Origin: Sulfitobacter sp. M05
Lineage (GTDB): Bacteria; Pseudomonadota; Alphaproteobacteria; Rhodobacterales; Rhodobacteraceae
Direction: 5' to 3'
NCBI RefSeq assembly: GCF_029285175.1
Contig: NZ_JABEDH010000007.1
Location: 1 to 64,000, forward strand
DNA length: 64,000 bases
Positions 28,154 through 35,608 of this stretch are shown here, piece by piece. Both the position numbers and the translations under genes were made by a program. The stretch's first letter is position 1, and every line of letters begins with the position of its first letter. A model generated the notes under the pieces. That model did not search any database. It was given only the letters and a program-made list of their open reading frames with translations, and had not been told where the DNA came from.

Positions 28154-29119
28154 ATGCTCGTGAACGGGAAATGGGTCGCAAATTGGCAACCGGTGCAGGC
28201 ATCGGATGACCAGGGCCGCTTCGTGCGGCAGGTCTCGTCGTTCCGCAACTGGATCACTGCGGACGGGACTGCTGGCCCAACCGGATCCGCCGGTTTCAAG
28301 GCCGAGGCGGGGCGCTATCGGCTCTATGTGGCGCTCATCTGCCCTTGGGCTTCGCGCACGCTGATTGCGCGCAAGTTGAAAGGGCTGGAGGGGCTGATCG
28401 CCGTGACCGTGGTAAATCCGGTGCTGACCGATCAGGGCTGGGTCTTTGGCGGCTATCCCGGTGCCGGGGAGGATCCGCTTCACGGTGCGCAGCACATGCA
28501 TCAGCTTTACACCCACGCCGATGACAGCTTTTCGGGGCGCGCCACCGTGCCAGTGCTGTGGGACGAAAAGACCGACACGATGGTCAGCAACGAAAGTGCC
28601 GATATCGTGCGGATGCTCAACACTGCCTTTGCCGAACTGGTGCCGGGCAAGCCTGACCTCTACCCCGCCAATCTGCGCGACGCCATAGATGTGCTGAACG
28701 CCGATATCTATGACAGTTTGAATAACGGCGTCTACAAGGCCGGGTTCGCCTCGACCCAAGCCGCTTATGACGAAGCGGTGGCTGGTGTCTTTGCCATGCT
28801 GGATCGCCTCGAGGATCAGCTGACTGGTGACTTTCTGTTCGGGAACCGCTTCACCGAAGCCGATATTCGACTGTTCGTGACATTGATCCGATTCGATGCC
28901 GCCTACCACGGGCTCTTCAAGACCAATATCAAGCGCATTGCCGACTATCCGCGCCTGTCGGCCTATTTGGAGCGCGTGCTGCGCATTCCCGGCGTGCGCG
29001 GGACGGTCAACATCGACCACATAAAGGCCGGATATTACTCGATCAAGGCGCTGAATCCGGGCGAGATCGTGCCTGTCGGACCGGGTCATGTCACTGCACT
29101 TCTGGAGGAGATGAAATGA
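28154..29119 (+). CDS. Glutathionyl-hydroquinone reductase (YqjG/PcpF type)
   Basis: A 321-residue xi-class GST. The catalytic cysteine is in YVALICPWASRTLIARKLKG; FGGYPGAGEDPLHGAQHMHQ and PVLWDEKTDTMVSNESADIV are typical, as is the C-terminal LFVTLIRFDAAYHGLFKTNI and NIDHIKAGYY. It reduces glutathionyl-hydroquinones to hydroquinone and GSH. ATG at 28154 follows an AAGGATAAGAG site. Its stop overlaps the next gene's start (ATGA). Confidence 0.93.
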   Translation: MLVNGKWVANWQPVQASDDQGRFVRQVSSFRNWITADGTAGPTGSAGFKAEAGRYRLYVALICPWASRTLIARKLKGLEGLIAVTVVNPVLTDQGWVFGGYPGAGEDPLHGAQHMHQLYTHADDSFSGRATVPVLWDEKTDTMVSNESADIVRMLNTAFAELVPGKPDLYPANLRDAIDVLNADIYDSLNNGVYKAGFASTQAAYDEAVAGVFAMLDRLEDQLTGDFLFGNRFTEADIRLFVTLIRFDAAYHGLFKTNIKRIADYPRLSAYLERVLRIPGVRGTVNIDHIKAGYYSIKALNPGEIVPVGPGHVTALLEEMK

Positions 29120-29338
29120 CTATCGGGCCCGCAAAGCGCATCGTATTCCTGCATGGGGTCGGTGGGAGCGGTGATTCAATACACCCCTTGGCCCAACAAC
29201 TGGACCTCGCTTTTGAGGCGCATTGCCCGGACGGCCCTCAGGCATTTGACATGGGTGCTGGGCGGCAATGGTTCTCGGTCAACGGCGTGACCGAAACAAA
29301 CCGCCCTGCACGCGTGACCGAGGCCTTGCCAGCCTTTA
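29116..29338 (+). pseudogene. YpfH/MhqD-like esterase, truncated by transposon
   Basis: The first ~74 codons of an alpha/beta-hydrolase of the phospholipase/carboxylesterase family: RIVFLHGVGGSGDSIHPLAQ and GRQWFSVNGVTETNRPARV are clear. The nucleophile elbow and everything after it are missing because the Tn5053-type element begins at 29339. The residual frame stops five codons into the transposon end. The gene was last in the quinone-type operon. Confidence 0.85.
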
Positions 29339-29363
29339 TGTCACTGTACCCTAATTAGTCAGA
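29339..29363. repeat. Left terminal inverted repeat of Tn5053-type element
   Basis: Begins TGTCACTGTACCCTAATTA and matches the inverse of 32973-32997 except at one of 25 positions. Confidence 0.9.
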
Positions 29364-29401
29364 ATTGGGTCTGAAATTATCCCGTATTATCAATGGCCGC
29401 A

Positions 29402-29454
29402 TGTACCCTTAATTTTCATATTGTACCGTTAATTACCATACTGTACCCTTAATT
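29402..29454 (+). repeat. Three phased TniA-site-like repeats in left end
   Basis: TGTACCCTTAATT at 29402, TGTACCGTTAATT at 29422 and TGTACCCTTAATT at 29442: exactly 20 bp apart, the same face of the helix. With the terminal copy they form a four-site left end. A matching inverted site is at 32928-32940 in the right end. This asymmetric array is typical of TnsB/TniA recognition. Confidence 0.8.
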
Positions 29455-29479
29455 GCAGTACGGTCGGAGCTGTGGATAA

Positions 29480-31135
29480 ATGTCGGACTATTGGGCGGGG
29501 GAGTGTGTGGTAAACGAGCGTCTTGCGAAACACCGAGCAGCGGTTCTTCGGCCGATCTTGGAGCTTGAGAAGAGAGGTGAGCCGATCAGCACTGCTATCG
29601 GAGATGCAGCTTGGGAACTGGGCTTGGCGAAAAGCCACACATGGTCGCTCTACCGGCGTCTGAGAGAGAACGATGCACGCGCCACGGCGTTGGAGTTGGA
29701 CCGTCGCGGGCCGAAACGTGGTTCGAAACGGATTGCCCAAGACGTCGAAATCATCATCGATGAGAGTCTGCGAAAATACTATCTGGTCCGCGAGCGTTCG
29801 AGCTTTCTTCGCATCTGGCGTGAGATCCGTGCCGAGTGCGAGGCGAAGGGGTTTCAGCGGCCGACCCGGAGAACGGTGAAAGCCCGTCTAGACGCTATGG
29901 ATCAGCGAGAGGTCTTCCGGAAACGGCGTGGGGCAGAGGAGGCTGACAAGGTCTTTGCTGCGCGTCCTGGCCGCCTTGAAGTTTCAGTCCCGCTGGAAGT
30001 CGTTCAGATCGATCATACAACTTCGGACATCACGTTGGTCGACCACGTCAATAGACGGCCGCTTGCGCGCCCCTATCTGACGGTTGCCATTGATGTCGCG
30101 ACCCGGATCGTTCTCGGGGCCTATGTCACTTTCGACGAGCCATCTGTCTTGTCGATCGCCCTATGTCTTGATCACTGCGTGCGCCGGAAATCGGTGCACC
30201 TCCCAGAAACACTAGAAGAGGTGGTTTGGCCAACGGCCGGCATCCCGAAGGCGATCCACGTCGACAATGCGCAGGAGTTCCACAGCGATGCCTTCAGCAT
30301 GGCCTGCGAAGATTGGGGCATTGCTGTCGAGTATCGTCCGCTTGGCGGCAAACACTATGGCGGCCATGTCGAACGGCTGATCGGAACGACCATGGGGGCC
30401 GTTCATGTGCTGCCGGGGACTACGCAGTCTTCAATCGTCGAGAAGGGCGACTATGACAGTGAGAAGCATGCAGCCTTGACCCTGGTCGAGTTTGAGGACT
30501 GGCTTCACCTGGAAATATGCCGCTACCACAACACAGTTCACGAAGCCCTCGGGCGAACGCCGCTTGCAGCATGGGCGGACATGGGCGGCGATACTGCGGG
30601 ACGGCAGGTTGTCGATGTCGATGCCTTTCGGACAAGCTTCCTGCCATTTGAGTGGCGTCAGCTCGGGCGCACCGGGATCACGCTCTTCGGGGTCCATTAC
30701 TGGAGTGATGTCTTTGCGTCGTTGGTCGGGCGCAGGCATGGCAAGGTACAGGTGAAATACGATCCGCGAGACTTGTCGCAGGTCTGGGTCATCACCGGTG
30801 ATGGCCGCGTGATCCCGGCACGCTACCGGGATCTCAGCCACCCGCGGATATCGCTTTGGGAAAGTCGGCGGGCCAGGAAAGAATGGCAGGATAAACATGG
30901 TGGCCGGATCAACGAGCGGGTCCTATTCCAATTGATTGACGCGCAACGGCGGCTAGCCGAAGCGGCGCGTCAAAAGACAAAGACTGCCCGGTTGGAAAAC
31001 GAAAGAGACGCGCGACTTCCCCGCCATAAAGCGCGCCGCGATCCGTCGCGCGAGATGTTCGCGATCGACACGGGGAATCCTGATCTGCCAACCTATGAGA
31101 TTGATGAGTTTAATGACCCCAGACGAAAGAATTGA
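29480..31135 (+). CDS. tniA: Transposase TniA (TnsB/Mu-type DDE integrase)
   Basis: A 551-residue DDE transposase. The N-terminal part has helix-turn-helix segments (AAWELGLAKSHTWSLYRRLR). The catalytic core has the first Asp in VVQIDHTTSDITLVD, the second in AIHVDNAQEFHSDAF and Glu in GGHVERLIGTTMG. The Mu-type C-terminal beta-barrel follows (LFGVHYWSDVFASLVGRRHG). It joins the transposon ends to target DNA with TniB and TniQ. The stop overlaps tniB. Confidence 0.92.
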   Translation: MSDYWAGECVVNERLAKHRAAVLRPILELEKRGEPISTAIGDAAWELGLAKSHTWSLYRRLRENDARATALELDRRGPKRGSKRIAQDVEIIIDESLRKYYLVRERSSFLRIWREIRAECEAKGFQRPTRRTVKARLDAMDQREVFRKRRGAEEADKVFAARPGRLEVSVPLEVVQIDHTTSDITLVDHVNRRPLARPYLTVAIDVATRIVLGAYVTFDEPSVLSIALCLDHCVRRKSVHLPETLEEVVWPTAGIPKAIHVDNAQEFHSDAFSMACEDWGIAVEYRPLGGKHYGGHVERLIGTTMGAVHVLPGTTQSSIVEKGDYDSEKHAALTLVEFEDWLHLEICRYHNTVHEALGRTPLAAWADMGGDTAGRQVVDVDAFRTSFLPFEWRQLGRTGITLFGVHYWSDVFASLVGRRHGKVQVKYDPRDLSQVWVITGDGRVIPARYRDLSHPRISLWESRRARKEWQDKHGGRINERVLFQLIDAQRRLAEAARQKTKTARLENERDARLPRHKARRDPSREMFAIDTGNPDLPTYEIDEFNDPRRKN

Positions 31136-31970
31136 CCGTATCCGTGGCGACCATTGGATCGCGTTTGACCGTGCCACCATCGTACTCAACCGATTGACAT
31201 CCCTGATGGAAATGCCACAGCAAAGCCGGATGCCAGGGCTGATGGTCTATGGCAGCTCTGGCATCGGAAAGACGATGATCGCCAAGCGCATGGCGAGCAA
31301 ATATCCAACGCAGTACAACGCCCAGCTGGGTGCCACGAAGACACCCATACTACTGGTTCAGGCTCCGCCCGCGCCGGACGAAAGACGGTTCTATCAGCAC
31401 ATCCTGGCGACGATCGGGGCGCCGATGTGGGGCCGGCATACCGTGTCCGAGCTCGAGGTCCGCGCGCTTAGTCATCTTCGGGACATGGACCTTAGGATGT
31501 TGATGATCGACGAGGTGCACAATCTGCTTGCTGGCAGCTATCGGGAGCAACGCCGGTTCCTGAACATGCTCCGGTTCCTTGCCAACGATCTCCGTGCCTC
31601 GCTCGTCGTCTTCGGAGTGAACGAAGCTCTGGAGGCCGTTCGTGGAGACGACCAACTGGCCCGACGTCTGGACGAACACTACCTGCCGCTTTGGGAAGAT
31701 GACGTAGAGTTCTCCCGGCTAATCCAAACGTTAATCGCCGCGATGGCGCTCGAACAGCGTTCAGGCCTGACGGTCGCGTCGCTTCGGACGATCCTGAAGG
31801 TTACCGGGGGAGTGACTTCGCGTGTGTTCATCATGATCAAGTCTCTGGCTATCGATGCGATCGAAACCGGAGAAGAGCGGGTCACGGACGAAGCAGTTCA
31901 GGCCTGGCAACCGGTTTGGACGAAGCACGCCTGGAACATTCCTCGCCAGCCCGCCGCTGCATTCGGATGA
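31113..31970 (+). CDS. tniB: Transposition ATPase TniB
   Basis: A 285-residue AAA+ ATPase, the TnsC counterpart: Walker A MVYGSSGIGKTMIAKRM, Walker B LRMLMIDEVHNLLAGS and sensor LVVFGVNEAL. It should select targets and activate TniA. ATG codons at 31095, 31104 and 31113 are possible starts; 31113 is given. It overlaps tniA upstream and tniQ downstream, as in Tn5053. Confidence 0.9.
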   Translation: MTPDERIDRIRGDHWIAFDRATIVLNRLTSLMEMPQQSRMPGLMVYGSSGIGKTMIAKRMASKYPTQYNAQLGATKTPILLVQAPPAPDERRFYQHILATIGAPMWGRHTVSELEVRALSHLRDMDLRMLMIDEVHNLLAGSYREQRRFLNMLRFLANDLRASLVVFGVNEALEAVRGDDQLARRLDEHYLPLWEDDVEFSRLIQTLIAAMALEQRSGLTVASLRTILKVTGGVTSRVFIMIKSLAIDAIETGEERVTDEAVQAWQPVWTKHAWNIPRQPAAAFG

Positions 31971-32902
31971 CGGTCAGACCACTACCGTTTCGACCTCCAC
32001 CCATTCATGATGAGCTTTTGTCTAGCTGGATCAGTCGATTGGCGAACGCCAACCATTGTTCAGTTGAAGAGTTTTGTGGCTATCTGGGTTTGGGGCAGGG
32101 CAGGGTGCCGGAATGTACGAGTGACCTAGGGGTCGTGAACTGGTCGCGGACTTGTGCGGCACTTCAGCGACCCCAGATTGAGATCGCTGCCATGACTTTT
32201 CCTAGTACGATGTATCATTCCGCGCGATACATGTCGCTGGATGACTTCCAGTATTGCTTGGGGTGTGTTGAGAAAACGCCAAATCTGGTTCTTCGCCATT
32301 GGCGCTTTGTCTGGTCGCTGACATGCGAAGCCTGCGGTCGGACCCTCGCAGCCAAAAAACCAGCCAAATACGTATCAGGCAGACTTCGTGCTCAAGCTGT
32401 ACGCGGCTCGGCAACTCTAAAAGCAGCTGTGGCGAGCAACGATTACAGACGATTGCGTCGGATAGATTTGACCCTGCATCTCATGACAGTGCTGGGGACC
32501 GGGCATTTGGGTTCACTCACCTCCAGGAACGAGCACGAAAGGCTACTTGCTCTTGCCGCAGTCAATGTCGGCACGACCCGTCCCTTGTTAGGTGCCGCCG
32601 TCGTCCTGCGAGGAAACGACCGGGCGGCTCGGGAGTTGCGCCGCGTCTTTCCTCAGCATCGTCGGGTGATCGAGAGGATCCGTGGATTGTCGCAGGACCT
32701 CGATCGACGGCTTCCTAGACTGAGTGAAACAGGGCATCCGACTAGGCAGGAAACGCATGGATCGTGTCGCCCAAATGCATCGGAGAGCGCTTTGCAGGCA
32801 GCTCGTAAGGCCATCTCCGAGCTCGGACACGACGCAAATCGTCAAGCGCTTCTGATGCGCGCCGATGAAATCTGGAAACGCTCAAAAGGGGTCAAATCCT
32901 GA
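31967..32902 (+). CDS. tniQ: Targeting protein TniQ
   Basis: A 311-residue TniQ-family protein. The N-terminus has the family signature DELLSSWISRLANANHCSVE, and a zinc-ribbon pair reads YCLGCV and LTCEACG. It overlaps tniB by four bases (ATGA). TniQ helps choose the insertion site; no cargo genes lie between it and the right end. Confidence 0.88.
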   Translation: MTVRPLPFRPPPIHDELLSSWISRLANANHCSVEEFCGYLGLGQGRVPECTSDLGVVNWSRTCAALQRPQIEIAAMTFPSTMYHSARYMSLDDFQYCLGCVEKTPNLVLRHWRFVWSLTCEACGRTLAAKKPAKYVSGRLRAQAVRGSATLKAAVASNDYRRLRRIDLTLHLMTVLGTGHLGSLTSRNEHERLLALAAVNVGTTRPLLGAAVVLRGNDRAARELRRVFPQHRRVIERIRGLSQDLDRRLPRLSETGHPTRQETHGSCRPNASESALQAARKAISELGHDANRQALLMRADEIWKRSKGVKS

Positions 32903-32927
32903 AGCGAGCAGCCTGTGGATATATTGC

Positions 32928-32997
32928 AATTAAGGGTACAGAATTGCTCCAAAATGCCCTGAAACCGCAGAATCTGATTAATTAGGGTACAGTGACA
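32928..32997 (-). repeat. Right end of Tn5053-type element: TIR and one inner site
   Basis: Terminal inverted repeat at 32973-32997 plus an inner AATTAAGGGTACA site at 32928-32940. Right end has fewer sites than the left, the usual polarity of this family. Confidence 0.85.
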
Positions 32998-33059
32998 GCA
33001 GCGGCCTGGCGGAAGGCTTCATCTCGGTGTTCGGGGGTGTCGTTCGCGAAGGGGTCCAT
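32998..33059 (-). pseudogene. AbiEii-like toxin, 5' fragment cut by transposon
   Basis: Twenty codons (MDPFANDTPEHRDEAFRQAA) in the position of the nucleotidyltransferase toxin that normally follows an AbiEi-type antitoxin; the ATG lies two bases after the antitoxin stop. The rest was lost to the transposon at 32997. The toxin identity rests mainly on gene order and the short N-terminus. Confidence 0.6.
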
Positions 33060-33061
33060 AA

Positions 33062-33658
33062 TCAGGCGTGTGCCACGATCTGCTGGACGACCGGGTGCAT
33101 CCAGGCCGGGACATATCGGCTTTGCTTTGCAAGCTGCACACGATCCTTGGCATCCAGCACGCGCGCGATCTTTCCGATCACCTGATCGTCGACGCGATCC
33201 TTGCCGACATAGCGAAGCGCCTGAAACACAGTGCCCGTTTTAGACCCGGCGCCGACCAAGGTCTTCGGGGCGGCATTGCGAAACTGGATCACCTGCCGTC
33301 CGACCTTCTTGGTTCGAGTCGGCCCGTTGGTCATGTAAGTCGGGTTGGATGGGACTTGGGTAGACAGACCCAACTGGTTCGCCGCCATGGCCGGGGAGGG
33401 CTGCAGAACCTGGTTGTCCTTCCGGGCAACGGCGTGTGCGATGTCGTTAACAGAGGGTGCCAAGGCACCGAAACGGGGGCTGTGCTTGGGATAGTCGTAG
33501 AGCCCACGTGTCAGTCTCCGGATCAGGTCTTGATCCGCCAGACGCGACAGCGCCTGATCCACGCTTGCGCGCGAGCCGATATCGAGGAAGTCCGACGGCG
33601 CGAAGATGGCGCCCCGGCCTTTTCCAACAATGCGTTGTTTGATTTTCGACGTGATCAT
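33062..33658 (-). CDS. AbiEi/DUF6088-type antitoxin
   Basis: A 198-residue protein with an N-terminal winged helix (RASVDQALSRLADQDLIRRL-TRGLYDYP) and a C-terminal alpha/beta part, as in AbiEi-like type IV antitoxins (DUF6088). These repress their own promoter and counter a nucleotidyltransferase toxin encoded just downstream. Here only the first 20 codons of that toxin remain, so the antitoxin is an orphan. A perfect inverted repeat at 33673-33698, 15 bases upstream of the start, is a good operator. Confidence 0.8.
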   Translation of the reverse strand: MITSKIKQRIVGKGRGAIFAPSDFLDIGSRASVDQALSRLADQDLIRRLTRGLYDYPKHSPRFGALAPSVNDIAHAVARKDNQVLQPSPAMAANQLGLSTQVPSNPTYMTNGPTRTKKVGRQVIQFRNAAPKTLVGAGSKTGTVFQALRYVGKDRVDDQVIGKIARVLDAKDRVQLAKQSRYVPAWMHPVVQQIVAHA

Positions 33659-33672
33659 GGTTCAACTCCTTG

Positions 33673-33698
33673 TCAGAAAATAGGGTATGTTTTTCTGA
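33673..33698. promoter_or_regulatory. Inverted-repeat operator upstream of AbiEi-type antitoxin
   Basis: TCAGAAAA and TTTTCTGA arms separated by ten bases (TAGGGTATGT), just upstream of the antitoxin start. AbiEi-family antitoxins are known to bind inverted repeats in their own promoter. Confidence 0.6.
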
Positions 33699-33742
33699 AC
33701 GTCAAGATGGAGAGGTTTCGGCAGGGAGGGCGGGAACCGGAA

Positions 33743-33760
33743 GTTCGCTGCAGATGCGAG
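33743..33760. repeat. REP-like TTCGCTGCAnnTGCGA element
   Basis: GTTCGCTGCAGATGCGAG, a partial palindrome that recurs at 43789 and 43849. It lies in the gap between the antitoxin and the ABC-3C operon. Confidence 0.4.
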
Positions 33761-33931
33761 AATTTAGTCACGTCTTGTCAAAAGCAGTCTTTCAGAATCG
33801 TTTGCGGTCACTGGTCTAGTAGAAACCAATCACCTTAAAGGTGTGGACCGCGAGGCGACGATGCGGCATATTTCAAACGAGATAATCAGGGCAGGATCTG
33901 CCCCAAAAAACAAATTTTGAGAGAGCGGTAA

Positions 33932-35107
33932 GTGGGCGAAACGTTATTCAAACAAATCCATAGTACTGCTGACGCACTTATCGATATTGTGTTTGTCCAT
34001 GGGCTTTCAGGAGATGCCCACTCAACATGGGATTGCGGTGGGGCGGACGGCTTTTGGCCACAATGGCTTACCAACGACATTGGTCCGTGCAACGCCTATT
34101 GCTTAGGTTTCGGTGCGGCTGTGTTCGAAAAGTGGGCAAAGAAAGAGATGGATATGTTCGAGCGCGCCGACAACGTTCTTGAACAATTTGCCGGTAAGGG
34201 GCTCGGCAAACGCCCACTGGTGTTCGTCACTCACAGTCTTGGTGGCATTCTTGCCAAGATGATCTTGCGCGCATCAAAGGACGCTGACGACGAGGACTGG
34301 GCGGCCGTATCAAGCGCAACCAAGCTCGTGATTTTCCTATCAACACCACACATTGGTGCATCCATTGCCAAAATCGTGGACGTTGTACCAGGCGCATCAA
34401 AGCACATAAAACTATTGGGCAATGAAACGGGTATGCTGGAAGATCTCAACAAAGCTTACCGGAAGTTCTGCGCCGCAAACGCCGATCATGTGACAAAGGT
34501 CTACTACGAGAAACACACTACCTACAAATCTGTCCTCGTCGTTTCAAGAGAGTCTGCCGATCCAGGGATCCCAGGTGCAAACCCTGTGGCTGTCGATCGA
34601 GATCATATTTCGATTTGCAAACCCAAGGATCGCGACGATGTCGTGTATCGTGGCATCAAGCGGCATATCGAAAAGACACAGAGCACCGCGACTGCCTCAA
34701 ACGGTATGATGGCTTTCTCCGTTTATGGCGAGAAATCCGAGCGGGACCGGCGCGATCTCCTCCAAAAGCTGATTGATGCCGACCGAGAGGGCGAATACGA
34801 TTACGCTAATGATGCCCAGAATAAGTTCGCGCGTAGTTACGCTAAAACGGGACTATTTACTGCAGCGAAAGAAGACCACGATGCGCTCCTTGCCGAGATA
34901 GAGACGCGGTTTGTGACCCACGTGTTCCATCCGCATATCTGCAAGGACGCACCAGAAGATGATGTGCGAAAAGCCCTTCAGGACAACGTTCTAGACCCTC
35001 TTACGGCAAAGGGCTTTGGTGAGACGAAGTTTCCAGCCTCAGCGGTCCTGTCCGGATTATATTTTTTGACCGAACAATGCCATATTCGATGGGATAAGCC
35101 GGCATGA
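33932..35107 (+). CDS. ABC-3C effector: SerAC/PGAP1-like hydrolase with ABC-3C C-terminal domain
   Basis: A 391-residue protein. Residues about 15-230 are a DUF676/PGAP1-like alpha/beta hydrolase: DIVFVHGLSGDAHSTWD holds the oxyanion loop, VFVTHSLGGILAKMIL the nucleophile Ser (~102), and VAVDRDHISICKP the Asp/His. Residues about 265-391 match the ABC-three-component C-terminal domain, with the closing motif YFLTEQCHIRWDK. In this class the CTD tethers a toxic domain to the ABC ATPase. The likely effector action is lipid or ester hydrolysis. Start is GTG 33932 with a GAGAG site. The stop overlaps the next ATG (ATGA). Confidence 0.82.
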   Translation: MGETLFKQIHSTADALIDIVFVHGLSGDAHSTWDCGGADGFWPQWLTNDIGPCNAYCLGFGAAVFEKWAKKEMDMFERADNVLEQFAGKGLGKRPLVFVTHSLGGILAKMILRASKDADDEDWAAVSSATKLVIFLSTPHIGASIAKIVDVVPGASKHIKLLGNETGMLEDLNKAYRKFCAANADHVTKVYYEKHTTYKSVLVVSRESADPGIPGANPVAVDRDHISICKPKDRDDVVYRGIKRHIEKTQSTATASNGMMAFSVYGEKSERDRRDLLQKLIDADREGEYDYANDAQNKFARSYAKTGLFTAAKEDHDALLAEIETRFVTHVFHPHICKDAPEDDVRKALQDNVLDPLTAKGFGETKFPASAVLSGLYFLTEQCHIRWDKPA

Positions 35108-35607
35108 GTGCGCGGCTTTGGTACTCCCAGTTTGATGTTTATGATTGTGTCCGACGTTTGGGTGGATTGCTGCTCGAATGGCAGCAACCAGTTCATCTTG
35201 AGCGGCTCTATATTCTGGACTTCTTTTTTGCCAACGCGCCCCTGCTCCACCGTGTTACCATGACGGCTAATGTTAGAAGTGCGTTCCGCGATTTGGCAAT
35301 TCCAAAACCAGATAAGGTCTTTTTGTCCTACCCTGCTTCACCTCTTCTCTTTCACCAAATGGAGAGCGCTCAAACATCAGCTCTGCGGGCCCTTGCGGGC
35401 AAAGGTCTTCTGAATACTGAGAGCTTTGCAGACAAATCCGCCGAGTTAAGTACGCTCGGATCGTCTCTGTTTGTAGACATCAAAAACCGTGCCGATAGTG
35501 CTCAAGAGATCGGTTTGGCGCGTTTTCTTGTCAATCAATATTCAGCTAGCCATGACAACGGTATGAGCAGCCTACGCTCAAGCTGCGGATTGCGCAGGAG
35601 CGTCTGA
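35104..35607 (+). CDS. ABC-3C middle component
   Basis: A 167-residue small protein: DVYDCVRRLGGLLLEWQQPV then HLERLYILDFFFANAPLLH, followed by FRDLAIPKPDKVFLSYPASP and LLFHQMESAQTSALRALAGK. Its size, its place between effector and ATPase, and the LYILDF and YPASPLLFHQME segments fit an ABC-3C middle component; from memory the MC5 subtype is closest. It presumably bridges the effector and ATPase. It overlaps the effector gene by four bases and ends one base before the ATPase start. Confidence 0.75.
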   Translation: MSARLWYSQFDVYDCVRRLGGLLLEWQQPVHLERLYILDFFFANAPLLHRVTMTANVRSAFRDLAIPKPDKVFLSYPASPLLFHQMESAQTSALRALAGKGLLNTESFADKSAELSTLGSSLFVDIKNRADSAQEIGLARFLVNQYSASHDNGMSSLRSSCGLRRSV

Positions 35608-35608
35608 T

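Larger units (their letters stand above)
29339..32997 (+). mobile_element. Tn5053/Tn402-type transposon, minimal tniABQ form
   Basis: A 3659-bp element with 25-bp terminal inverted repeats differing at one base and starting TGTCA like Tn402/Tn5053. It carries only tniA, tniB and tniQ; no tniR resolvase, res site, integron or mercury genes are present. The ends contain spaced repeats of TGTACCCTTAATT, presumably TniA-binding sites. The five bases on each side (CTTTA and GCAGC) do not match, so the usual 5-bp target duplication is absent and the element has probably suffered a flanking deletion or recombination. Confidence 0.9.

Noticed and set aside
29339..32997. CRISPR-associated (Tn7-like) transposon
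   Set aside because: TniQ and TnsB/TnsC-like genes are present, but there are no Cas genes, CRISPR repeats or guide sequences; the ends and gene order fit Tn5053/Tn402.
33932..35107. Housekeeping lipase
   Set aside because: The C-terminal ABC-3C-type domain and the overlapping middle component and SMC-like ATPase argue for a conflict-system effector.
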